Assembly: GCA_039566865.1 (NCBI GenBank)
Contig: CM076944.1
Coordinates: forward strand, 22,032,501-22,096,500
DNA: 64,000 nt
Direction: 5' to 3'
Source: Aurelia coerulea
Lineage: Eukaryota; Cnidaria; Scyphozoa; Semaeostomeae; Ulmaridae
In this document: positions 36,552 through 46,496 of the stretch, one piece after another
How the letters are laid out: each line of letters begins with the position of its first letter
Numbering within the stretch: position 1 is the first letter of the stretch
Made by a program: the position numbers and the translations under genes
The notes under the pieces: generated by a model
Told to the model about the DNA's origin: nothing
Seen by the model: only the letters and a program-made list of their open reading frames with translations
The model's database searches: none

Positions 36552-36775
36552 GACTGACCCCTGAGGAACACCATGTGTTAGGTATCTCCGTGTAATACAG
36601 GATGTCAATCCCAAAATTTTTATGAAATTCTTGAGAAACATTGAATACACCACATATTTTTTGTAAAAAACTAAGAATTTGGGCCAGTACTGAAAGTTTC
36701 TTGAAATTATCAGGTTTCGAGTTTCTTAGAGGTTCAATAACAATCTTCATGTTCACTACCTGTCGGGCCCGATAC
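36552..36775 (-). pseudogene. LINE reverse transcriptase fragment
   Basis: The minus strand reads ILGLTSCITRRYLTHGVPQG then SVL, the conserved block before the catalytic YxDD region, and is cut off at the piggyBac-like insertion. About 40 bp at 36721-36763 reappears inverted at 39016-39056. Confidence 0.65.
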
Positions 36776-37071
36776 TAGCCTTGAAGTCTTAAGGAGGGGG
36801 GGGGGCCAAAAACCAAAATTTTCCGACACCGAAATCGACAACAACGGCAACAACCCCAGTTTTAGGAACATACAGAACAATCGTGCACGAAAGGACTGAT
36901 TACTTTCCAATTTCAATGCTGTAGCCTTCAAAATTAGTGAATATGAAGCACAAATATGCTATCAATGCTATCAACATAACACTTTTCAATTCAAGAACTA
37001 TTGCAAATTCTCCTTGCTGGCCACGGACCTTTTGATTCAAATACAAATATTCTAGAGGCAACATTGAAATA

Positions 37072-37530
37072 CCGGGTGTCCCAAAATGATGTATTATCGT
37101 TTGATTGCCTATATGTCCATAACCAATGAACCGATTTTCAAAAATTTGTTTTAGTTGATTGCTGACAGGCTAAATTGTATTCGAAGATGTTGGTCGTGGT
37201 TTTACGACGATGTTTTCAAATCGAAAAGAAGATTGATAAATCTGCTCAAATTCAAGCCTTGGATGGCATGAGAAAGAAACGGCCTATTTTTCCAGTCAAC
37301 ATTTTAGATCTGATACAAAAGGCTGAACTCGCATTCATATTCTTCGAATTCAGTAGTAACTGAATTCGTATTCTCTGAATGATGAATTTGAGCAGGTTTG
37401 TCGATCTTCTTTTCGACATGAAAACATCGGTGTAAAAGCACAACGAACATCCTCAAATACAATTTAGCCCTTCCGGCAATCGGATAAAACTAAAGTTTTT
37501 GAAAATCGTTCCACACTAACCTGTTTGCTT
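37072..37530. mobile_element. TACCGGGTGTCCC-family element, left end and decayed body
   Basis: Starts after TA with CCGGGTGTCCCAAAATGATG and resembles 9784-10149. The right terminus cannot be placed. Confidence 0.5.
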
Positions 37531-37552
37531 AGAACGTCCGACGATTGGTACA

Positions 37553-37962
37553 ACAACGGCTTGGGGGGGGGGGGGGGTTGGATCTTGGAAAGCTTGTGGG
37601 ATTAGTTTTTATCACGAGGGGGGGGGTCTTCTATAGTAAAGGTACCTGGAGATGTGCCGCGAGCAAGGGTATACTTCTTCGGACTTCTAGTTTAGCCAAG
37701 GGTATACTTTTTTGCAATTTTGGCCTACAACGGTCTAGCCAATGGTATCATTTTTCACAACATTGGTCTAGCGAACGGTCATGATATCATATTTATATTG
37801 GTACAAATTTGACAATATTCGTCCAGGAATTCGTCAAAATTGGTCTAGCCAAGGGTACCATTTTCGTAAAATTAGTCTAGCCAACGGTACAATTTTGAAT
37901 ATGCTCGCGGCAGACCCCTACCCAAAATTTGGCCAAGAACCCCCTCCCCCCCCCCCCCGTGG
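37553..37962. mobile_element. Poly-G-ended element with internal ~45-bp repeats
   Basis: Bounded by a G-run at about 37564 and a C-run at about 37945, with TTGG(A/C) sequences inside both ends. In between, a diverged unit containing TCTAGCCAAGGGTA recurs at about five places. It stops where the LINE coding sequence begins. Confidence 0.5.
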
Positions 37963-38030
37963 TTTTTATTGACCTGAAAAAGGCATTTGATACAGTTGAT
38001 CTCGATAACACGCTAGCGAACCTATACGCA

Positions 38031-38498
38031 CTACTGTGGTGGATACGCCATACCGGGGCGGTATATTATCCTTACTGTGGTGGGGTATTATCCTTACTGT
38101 GGTGGATATGCCATACCGGGGCGGTATATTATCCTTACTGTGGTGGGGTATTATCCTTACTGTGGTGGGGTATTATCCTTACTGTGGTGGATACGCCATA
38201 CCGGGGCGGTATATTATCCTTACTGTGGTGGGGTATTATCCTTACTGTGGTGGATATGCCATACCTGGGCGGTATACTATCCTTACTGTGGTGGGGTATT
38301 ATCCTTACTTTGGTGGATACGCCATACCGCGGCGGTATACTATCCTTACTGTGGTGGGGTATTATCCTTACTGTGGTGGATATGCCATACCGGGGCGGCG
38401 TATTATCCTTACTGTGGTGGGGTATTATCCTTACTGTGGTGGCTACGCCATACAGGGGCGGTTTATTATCCTTACTGTGGTGGGGTATTATCCTTACA
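38031..38498 (+). repeat. Minisatellite of 22-bp and 41-bp units (63-bp pair)
   Basis: Unit A (22 bp) is CTTACTGTGG then TGGGGTATTATC. Unit B (41 bp) shares the first 13 bases and the ATTATC end but has TACGCCATACCGGGGCGG between. The order is B A B A A B A B A B A B A B A. The A+B pair is 63 bp, a multiple of three, so several frames stay open by chance. These open frames are not treated as genes. Confidence 0.9.
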
Positions 38499-39282
38499 AC
38501 GAAAATTTCTCAAGAATATCGAGGCTGGACAAAATTTATGGTATTCTTATAGCTATAAAAAAGACTATAAATAAGGTGAAGTGTGGAGATAAAATCCTCT
38601 GGTTTTAAAAAATTTGACACTTGTCACATACACATATTTTTTCGTACGAAACTAAAGTTTGGGGCTGGTAGGCAGTTTCTTAAATGTTTGGGCCATTTTG
38701 CTACCAAAAAATTCCTATGTGCTCGAAGTTTCTACGTTCGAATCGATGCAACTAAACAACAAGAAACGAATACACTTATTTTCTTAATAAGAAACCGCCC
38801 ATAAGAGACTCAACTCGCAGATCGCCAAAAAATTAAGAAACTCCAGTACTGGGCAAATATAAGAAACCAGTTATTTTGATAAAGGAAATCCTTGAACTAT
38901 TCCTAATTAATTCTCACTTGTTTCCTGTATTATATTACTCGTAAGGTACTTGGATAATGTCCAAACATTGGAAAGGCTTAAAAAACCTTGCTTTGAGTGT
39001 TCACAAGGGCACAGGTAGTGAACATGAAGATTGTTATGCAACCTCTAAGAAACTCCTGTCCTAAGAAACAGTGAGTACTAGAAATATGATAATTTTGAGA
39101 AAATTTCAGTAATGGCCCGAATTCTTGGTATCCTATCAAAAACATTTGTATATGATAGCTGAATACCACAAAAAAGCAGCATTGTGTAGCTACTTTTTAG
39201 AGATTTCAACACTCTGTGCTGATCAAGACTCTTCTAAAAAACTTACAACCTCGTGCAAATCTGCCCCTGCTAGCTGTATCCA

Positions 39283-39435
39283 CCACAGTAAGGATAATAT
39301 ACCGCCCCGGTATGGCATATCCACCACAGCAAGGATAATACCCCACCACAGTAAGGATAATATACCGCCCCGGTATGGCGTATCCACCACAGTAAGGATA
39401 ATATACCGCCCCTGTATGGCGTATCCACCACCGTA
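39283..39435 (-). repeat. Inverted short array of the same minisatellite
   Basis: Read on minus the order is B B A B, in opposite orientation to the 38031 array, forming the right arm of the foldback element. Confidence 0.88.
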
Positions 39436-39676
39436 GTGCGTATAGGTTCGCTAGCGTGGATAATCTCTGTAAAAAGCTTGAACTCAATAGCATTCAGCAG
39501 CGAGAACTCTCTTGCTTTCAGCTATATTTATCCAACCGGAAGCAATTTTTTAAGGGTTAATGGTGTTGATTCTAACATTGAGGACATATAGGTTGGTGCT
39601 CCATGGTTTATGGCTTTATGGGTGTTTTTGTAATGTAGATTTAATTTATTTTATATTGTAATTAAAATTTTTTATT

Positions 39677-39720
39677 GGAGGGCCCCTTGAAAATCAGCCT
39701 TTGCTGAAGGGTAACCCTCC
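39677..39720 (+). repeat. Conserved LINE 3' hairpin, copy b
   Basis: GGAGGG...CCCTCC enclosing CCCTTGA...TGAAGGG. Same position relative to the 3' end as at 10900 and 46056. Confidence 0.6.
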
Positions 39721-40197
39721 CTAAATGAACTAAAATTAAATGAACAAAATGAATGAAGATTCCGCTACATGGTTTAGCAATAGTCATACAAGGAAACTGG
39801 CAGTGACATTCACTTACATTGTGTAGAGAACGAAAGAAATTAAGGACGGTCGGCACACAAACAGTAGTTGAACAGAAAAATTATAACAAAATTGTACAAA
39901 CCTTTTTCTTGTTAATTGCTTTAAAAAGCCTAAATTTTACTGTTTTGAAAACGAGAAAAAACTTGGAGAAGGTATGAAAATCCAACTGCTCTATTTCTTA
40001 ACAACAGAATGTTATAAAAAATTATAAACATGGCCCACGCAAAGAGGGCTGCTCACGCAAAATGTATCATTGATGCATCAAAAAGATTGACCCACGCAAG
40101 ATGAAAAAACTCACACAAAGATTTTCACCCACGACCCATGTCTCGCGCAAAAATTTCTCCACAAGGTACCCACGACCCACTCAAATCTACCCACAAC

Positions 40198-40523
40198 CCC
40201 GGGGGGGGGGGGGGTACTTGACTTAAATTTGTACGGGGCTGTGCCCACGAAAAATTTTTTTTTACCCTGCTCCAGAATTTTTCGCTCAAAATGATAACCT
40301 GTTCTAGAAAAAATTGGTGAAAAGTATACTCAAAAACATGAAATTTGACCGAAAAACGACCCGATCTAGCAGAATATTCTCCCTTTGACATGTTTTGACA
40401 ACCTGCTCTAGAAAAATTGCCTCATTTTGATACCCTGGGCTAGAAAAAATTGGTGAAAACGATACCCTTAAAAACGGCACATCCCCGTCGGACAAATATA
40501 CTAAGTACCCCCCCCCCCCCGGG
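40198..40523. mobile_element. Poly-G-ended MITE with 8-bp target duplication (326 bp)
   Basis: The ends CCCGGGGGGG...GTACTT and (minus) CCCGGGGGGG...GTACTT are bordered by CCCACAAC at 40190-40197 and 40524-40531. The body has CTCTAGAAAAATTGCC-type repeats on both sides. Related copies are at 43608-44030, 52091-52854 and 56398-57467. Confidence 0.85.
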
Positions 40524-40590
40524 CCCACAACCCACGTCTCACGCAGATATATGGACCCACACAGTCAAACAAACCACAAAATTTAGCACA

Positions 40591-40682
40591 CTCCCCGTGC
40601 AGTGGGTTAAAGCTCATGCTCAGTAGCGTTTTGCGGTTGGGGCTCTGACGGGCGTATGAGCTTTAACCCACTGCACGGGGAG
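40591..40682. repeat. Perfect 27-bp stem hairpin
   Basis: Arms 40591-40617 and 40656-40682 are perfect complements (CTCCCCGTGCAGTGGGTTAA then AGCTCAT) with a 38-nt loop. Likely a tiny foldback element. Confidence 0.85.
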
Positions 40683-41531
40683 ACATGGGTAGGGCCATCG
40701 AGTGCCATCTCGGGCCTCGGAGTGATTTTTGCGACTGGGCCCTAAGGAAAATTTTTCATGACCACGCCCATTAAACTCCCGGAAAATGAAGGAAAAGTTC
40801 CTACGGGGAAAATAGCCAATGAGCATTTCCTCTAATTTCCATGTCTAGTTCTTGCAGAAAATATACTCACGTGTAATTCAAGGACATATCTTTCGTCGGT
40901 AAAATAAAGACATTTATTAGAAATTCGTTCACATTCAATACAATCCTTTGATGGCTTACATGTCTACAAAATAATTTATGGTATCTTATTCCCTAGTCAA
41001 AGGGATCCGTGAGCCTAAAGTCTATCGTAAGTCACTGTACTCTTCATCAATTTTTTTTAAATAAGCTATGCAATGCAATGGTCACAGGCAAGCAACAACA
41101 ACACAAAACTTTTAAGGCTGATAAACTGTCGTTACAAAATATGCTGCTTATTGTTCCTTAATCAATGCGATAACCAGTGCGGGAACAGCATTTCTTCGGA
41201 AAATTTTGCAAAAATCAGCCTCAATCTGGCAGAAATCCGCCTTCAGTCGGGCAAAATTTTCTTAAACAATGGTGTTTTTATCGGGCAGCCCCCCCAAATT
41301 TTATCTCCCCCTACGCACATGCTTTTCGTTAACTTTGCTTTATTGTTTTACTCCGTTACTGTCAAGCACGAAACAGTTTTTCCTTCCAGTGAAATTGAGA
41401 GACATAGACGCTCACCCTAGATAGACCTTTCTGTTTGAACATTCTCCCAACATTCTAGACGCATTAGATAGGTTTTTACAGTGACAATTTATACAGGGGT
41501 GATCCTTGGGCCTATCAGTTTCCAACATGGG

Positions 41532-41620
41532 AACAAGGTGATGTGGCGTAGTGGTGCGATCCTCTGGCTTTGCAGCCAGAACAGTGCAGCGGACAGGGTT
41601 CAATGCCAGGTAGGGCCCCA
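41532..41620 (+). repeat. tRNA-derived (SINE-like) sequence
   Basis: Box A-like TGGCGTAGTGG at 41544-41554, a stem CTGGC/GCCAG around TTTGCA, and box B-like GGGTTCAATGCC at 41597-41608. The arms do not form a clean tRNA cloverleaf, so I call it SINE-like, not a tRNA gene. Confidence 0.5.
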
Positions 41621-42339
41621 CCACTTGAACGTCATGACAAGGGGTCGCAGATGGGTCACGGATGGGTCACGGATTCGATTAGGTCTCCTCTACTTCTGCA
41701 TTTTTAGCGCTTGGCACTAAAAACTTCAACTACACCTTCACCTAGCTCAGTTATAGGCAGTTCTAAATGACAAAATGGGCAGTTCTTGAATCTCAGTTTT
41801 GGGATACTTCACTCGAAAGACTGCTGTCCTCAGAAAATTTCCGAAAATAATACAACTAAATCATTAGGACACTGATATCTCTCCAGAAGAGCTCTGCAAT
41901 GCTTGTTTCGGAAAATTGTGTACAATGAACCAAATTTGTTTCTCAATGCTGATAACACAATGCTAACAGCTTTTCACACAGTACAGAGTCAATGCAAGAG
42001 TGGGAAAGGGACCTTTTTACCCAGATCACCCAAAGATAGCTAGCTTTGAATTTTACAGAATACTGTGAGAGACTAGTAGTGGGCAATAAGCAATTGAAAA
42101 TTTCCTTTTAAGCCCATTTTAAGCTGATCTGAGTAACAGAAACAATTTTTTTTGCACTCTTTGCTCGCATGTCCACAAAGTTTTTCGTTTCCTATCGAAT
42201 GCGCTTCAAATTGATTGGATAATTTGTATGAAAGATGTTTTGGGGAAGCCTAAACAAAGATTTATAAATGAAATGAAAAATGTTTTCCATAGGATGACCC
42301 CTGACGAATAGCACATGGTCACGCTTTTGTATGTCTGTA
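41621..42339. other. Unassigned intergenic
   Basis: Nothing recognised apart from short AT-rich sequence. Confidence 0.4.
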
Positions 42340-42947
42340 CCAACAAGAGCAGATTTTGTAATACAATAGCAAAAGTTGCGTTTGATCGACACCTCAATTC
42401 AAAGCGATTAGCGGCTGCAGACAAAGGGAATTCTCTCAACCAATAATTCAAAACAAACAAAGCCGCAAAAGTTTCCCCAAAACTGGTAGGGCAAACTCTC
42501 GCCTTGTGCAAGCGAAAGATGGTTTTTAAGGGAAGTTATGTGCTTATAGCGAAAGAATAAGGGTAAATCTAAAGTTCTGTCGCTTAGATTATGTTTATTT
42601 GATTCAGGAGCGGAGCAGAAGGCATTGTAATTCTCGCTTCTTTAGGGCTTAAAATGAAACGATTACAAAACAGCTCCTAAATCAAGTAAACATAATCTAA
42701 GCGACAGAGCTTTAGATTTACCCTTCTTCTTTCGCTATAAGCACATAACTTCCCTTAAAAACCATCTTTCGCTTGCACAAGGCGAGAGTTTGCCCTACCA
42801 GTTTTGGGGAAACTTTTGCGGCTTTGTTTGTTTTGAATTATTGGTTGAGAGAATTCCCTTTGTCTGCAGCCGCTATCGCTTTGAATTGAGGTGTCAATCA
42901 AACGCAACTTTTGCAATTGTATTACAAAATCTGCTCTTGTTATCTGT
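42340..42947. repeat. Long inverted repeat, two ~270-bp arms
   Basis: 42340-42607 and 42676-42947 are inverted copies with only scattered differences (for example CAACAAGAGCAGATTTTG at the left edge pairs with CAAAATCTGCTCTTGTT at the right), separated by a ~68-bp spacer. Transcription across it would give a long hairpin RNA. Confidence 0.88.
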
Positions 42948-43159
42948 ACCACCTCTTTTTTGCCCGGAGAATTGGGCCTTCGTGGTTAGTCTGGCCCACT
43001 ACTCAAATTTCCTTAAAAGATGCCTTGCGGGGGGCACATAAGTTTCCTCGGACAAAGCGTATCTAGTCTCCCCAACAAATCTACCAAGAGAAATTAGAGA
43101 GATTATTAACATTGACCTTTACAAAAAAAGAAGGGAACCAATGACCATAACGAAAATAA

Positions 43160-44598
43160 GGGAGTGGTCATTTAGTATGTGCTATGCAGGGGCGGAGGGT
43201 ATTTAGGAGGGGTACAGGATTTTTTTGGTACTTTAAGGTGGGGTATGAAATAAGTATTGACATTTTTGAGGGGGTATGAAATCGAAATCACAGTTTCTAA
43301 AGAAATTCTTTCATAGTGTTGTGTATAATAGCTATTCAACGTTCCGTTCGAAGTAGTTGCTTAAATGCCCCAAGTTGTTATTTAGATGTTCCAAGTAGTT
43401 ATTCAAATGTTCCAAGTAGTTATTCAAATGTTCAGATGTCAGAATGGAACATTTGCAAATTCTGGAGATCACACTTTTCAATGATGGATCTTTAGACAAG
43501 TTAAAAGTGAAGGAATTGCACAAGTATTATCTCCACTACCACAAACTGTGTAAGTCTCTCAAGCTGAAGAATAGGGAGCAAGTTATTTTCATAAAGGCAC
43601 ATGTAGCCCCAGGGGGGGGGTACTCTGGTATATTCAGGATAGGGATGCTCAGGTTACGTTTTCGGGTCTAAAATTTAGGCAAGGATTATTTTTTTGGGTC
43701 AATGATATGTACAGTTATTCTTTTGGGTTCAAAAAATTCTCGCTTACTTTTTTGGGTCTCAAATATGAGAAAAAGTAAAAAAAATTGGGGAAAATATAAT
43801 TTACAAACAAAATTAGAGTCAAGTAACAGTACTAAAATAAAAAAACATAAATATCCAAACACATTATGAGAAATCTAATCAGTCAGGGCATTTTAAAGCA
43901 GATTTAAGGTACTCATTATTTTTTTGGGTCTATTTTCATGCTAGAAATTACTTTTTTGGGTTGATGCGTTGTGCCCCAGCCTGAGCACCCCTACCCTAAA
44001 TATACCTGAGTACCCCCCCCCCCCCTTGGGCATGTAGCCTCAAGAAGTTTACAGGAGGAAATAGCAGACCAAAATTATTTGGAATCTGATGAAGATTCTT
44101 TGATTGATTCTGACGATAGTGATTGCAGAGGACCTTGTTTTGGAAAATACAATTGCATCAAGCTTCGATTCTTCTGAGATGGGAGAGTTCCTAACAGCAG
44201 TTACAATGAGATTGGTGAAGAGAGAACTGTGGAGTCGAGTTTTACAACAACACGGGGAGGAAGGGTTGCAACTAACTACAGAGCAAAGGATTTTATTTGA
44301 GATGGTACAGTGCACATAAAATGATATTGAGGCTGGCAAGAGTCGTCCTGTCCTATCAGATTATTTTGGTGTGGCATAACAACATGCAAGCAGTGGACTG
44401 TTTAGTGGAACCGTGGACTGTTTGAATGGAATCATTGAATCTTATCAGTTAGAGCCGAGATGGGGTATGAAACAACTTTCAAAAATTTTGAAGGGGTATG
44501 AAACATTTTAGTGAAAAGTTAGGAGGGGTTTGAAATTTTTATAAGGATTCTGCAAATACCCTCCGCCCCAGTATAGCACATACTTAATGACCACTCCC
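43160..44598. mobile_element. Harbinger-like element, TAA-flanked (1.44 kb)
   Basis: The ends GGGAGTGGTCATTTAGTATG and (minus) GGGAGTGGTCATTAAGTATG extend for about 50 bp through a GGGGCGGAGGG block. TAA flanks both sides (43157-43159, 44599-44601), matching the TWA target of PIF/Harbinger. The coding fragments inside are short and unassigned. A poly-G-ended element is inserted at 43608. Confidence 0.8.
43608..44030. mobile_element. Poly-G-ended MITE nested in the Harbinger-like element (423 bp)
   Basis: The ends CCCAGGGGGGGG...TACTC and (minus) CCCAAGGGGGG...TACTC are bordered by CATGTAGC at 43600-43607 and 44031-44038. The arms continue as inverted repeats through a GGTATATT..AGGATAGGG block. 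Confidence 0.85.
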
Positions 44599-44879
44599 TA
44601 AGGTCAATTAAATCTTTAAATGCTATCCGCCACTACAATTAGGAGTGTTTCCATATGTATTTATTTAATTTGTATTAGGATTGTAATTTATCTATTTCTT
44701 GCTTTTAAAAATTGCAAATATTCAATTAGGTTAGTGGCAAATGTCCATCTAAGAAGACTCGAGTTATTTTTATCATTAGATTTTTGAACAAGAGCAATAA
44801 CTTTAATTCAGAATTTTACTTTAACTCTTTCAAGTGAACTTGTAATTAGGTTTTTTTAAATTAGGTAAGTTAATAACTC

Positions 44880-46135
44880 TTTAATTTTATCCTTGAATGT
44901 AGCAAAGACTCATTCAATGCTCATATCCTATCCACAAAGCAGAAACACAACTCTCTCAAAAGTCGAAATGAAGTCTTGGAACTTAAGATATGCGACGAAG
45001 TAGTTCAAATAACAAAGTACCTTGGAGTACAAATCAATTGCTCTTTTGACTGCAAGGAGCAAATTAAGGCAGTTTCTACCAAGGTCTCCAAGGCAATCGG
45101 CTTTTCAAGACATGTTAAATCTTTTCTACCTATAAAGAGTGTTTGAATACTCTTTAGACAGGCATTGTTGAGCCCCACTTTCGATACTGCTGTTTTGTCT
45201 GGTTCTACAGACATCAACCAGTTGCAAATGCTTCAAAATCGTCTTGCTAGAATCATAAAAATTAGCAGCAGACAACTTATTGAGGAGTTAGGCTGGAAGA
45301 CCATCGAAGAATTTATTGGTGTTGAGTCTAAAACGATGGTCTTTAGTTGCTCAATAATTTGGCTCCACAATACCTGCGTAATCTTTCTTTCAAAAACTCA
45401 GCAAGCTCCTCCCGCAGCGTCAGGAACACTAAGATTGGAACATTGGTTGGAAAGCGCAGCTTTAGTATAAATTTTAACATTAGGACCACGACGAACATCA
45501 TCTTGAGGGTCATTTCAGAAAAAGACAAGTCAGTATCGTAGTTTATAAATCGACATTTCCAATTAATTAAGACAAATCCAGTTGTGATTATAATATTAGA
45601 CTAGGCCATGATTATTGAACGTTTCGAGACGAGCTTGTCTCATCTTCAGCTAAATAAAAGTTACACGTGCAAGGTTTTATAGTAATAATTATTCGAGAGA
45701 AATGCATAATTATATTATCGATCATACGATTTCTAAATAAGGAAAGTCCATTGAAATTAAACTAACTTAGCTAAATAATAAACACTAAGATTGATTTAAG
45801 GTTGCTAAAGAAAAAGTCAGCAAATGGGTAAACATGCTTTTCTTTCCGGGGAGCTAAACTATGGAATAGCCTCCCAGCATAAGACGGCAGTCGGTCTAAG
45901 ACGGCATCTTCCTTGAATGGTTTTAAAAAGTCAATAAAGGGTTAATTTTTCTTTCTATTGTAAATATTGTATAATTGTACATAAGGCTTTTAAAATTATG
46001 ATTTTTTTCTAGTGATATGTTATTTTTAACTGTATATTGTAATTAAGTTTTCATCGGAGGGCTCCTTGAAAAACAGCTTCTGCTGAAGGGCAACCCTCCT
46101 TAAAAGAATGAAATATGAAAAATATAAATATGCAG
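44880..46135 (+). pseudogene. LINE 3' half with C-terminal ORF relic
   Basis: Frameshifted blocks in order: KICDEVVQITKYLGVQINCS (near 44980), AIGFSRHVKSFLP, TDINQLQMLQNRLARIIKIS (near 45210), EELGWKTIEEFIGVESKTMV, and, after an insertion at about 45545-45800, FFPGSLTMEStype remains of the block seen intact at 10735. It ends with the conserved hairpin and an A-rich tail. The inserted segment includes a palindromic ACGTTTCGAGACGAGC motif. Confidence 0.75.
46056..46099 (+). repeat. Conserved LINE 3' hairpin, copy c
   Basis: GGAGGG...CCCTCC enclosing CTCCTTGA...TGAAGGG, as in the copies at 10900 and 39677. Confidence 0.6.
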
Positions 46136-46181
46136 GTGCACACCAGCCAGCACTGCCATATTTGTTGACCTGTATCAAATA

Positions 46182-46204
46182 AATGTATGTATGTATGTAT
46201 GTAT
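46182..46204. repeat. (GTAT)n microsatellite
   Basis: Five to six tandem GTAT units. Confidence 0.8.
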
Positions 46205-46496
46205 ATGCATATGCCCAAGTGAGACCACGTGACCACATTGGGCGAGTGAGCACGGGTGGCAATTTTGTGAAAGCAAAGCCAATACAACTGATTAGCAATG
46301 CAATAGAATTGACAGTAAGCAATTAGCGATTGCAGAAAAAGGAATTTCTACGAAAAACTAGTCAAGGTGCAAATGAAAGAAATAGGTCTCTGAGGATAGC
46401 AAATCAATAAGATATCACTGTTATTGTTGTTGATTCCGTGGTCATTATTGATGAAAGTGTTTCTTTATTGTTATTATCCTTGTTGCCCTGTTGTTG

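Larger units (their letters stand above)
38009..39458. mobile_element. Foldback DNA element with minisatellite arms, GATAA target duplication
   Basis: The termini CACGCTAGCGAACCTATACG and CGTATAGGTTCGCTAGCGTG are perfect inverted repeats bordered by GATAA on both sides (38004-38008, 39459-39463). Removing the element and one GATAA gives a continuous LINE frame, so the ends are exact. Each arm runs inward into a minisatellite: a left array of about 15 units (38031-38498) and a right array of about 4 units in opposite orientation (39283-39435). The middle ~780 bp has no transposase and includes a patch (about 38667-38710) similar to the element end near 57932. CAC/GTG ends with a 5-bp duplication are also seen in Transib-type elements, but this is only suggestive. 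Confidence 0.88.
37963..39745 (+). pseudogene. LINE reverse transcriptase fragment interrupted by a foldback element
   Basis: VVFIDLKKAFDTVDLDN (first catalytic-Asp block) reads up to 38008. The same frame resumes at 39459 with DNLCKKLELNS and then NGVDSNIEDI. Between them is the 1,450-bp insertion 38009-39458. Downstream, an internal deletion joins the palm domain to the 3' UTR with the conserved hairpin at 39677-39720. The element is dead, since most of the reverse transcriptase is missing. Confidence 0.85.

Noticed and set aside
37929..38608. Three overlapping open frames of 165-207 codons
   Set aside because: They are translations of the 63-bp minisatellite in different frames; the repeat length being a multiple of three keeps them open.
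38031..39435. CRISPR-like alternation of short repeat and spacer
   Set aside because: The units are nested minisatellite modules in an animal transposon; the would-be spacers are themselves repeats.
41532..41620. Functional tRNA gene
   Set aside because: Box A and box B matches exist, but the arms do not form a full cloverleaf with a 7-base anticodon loop; better explained as a SINE.
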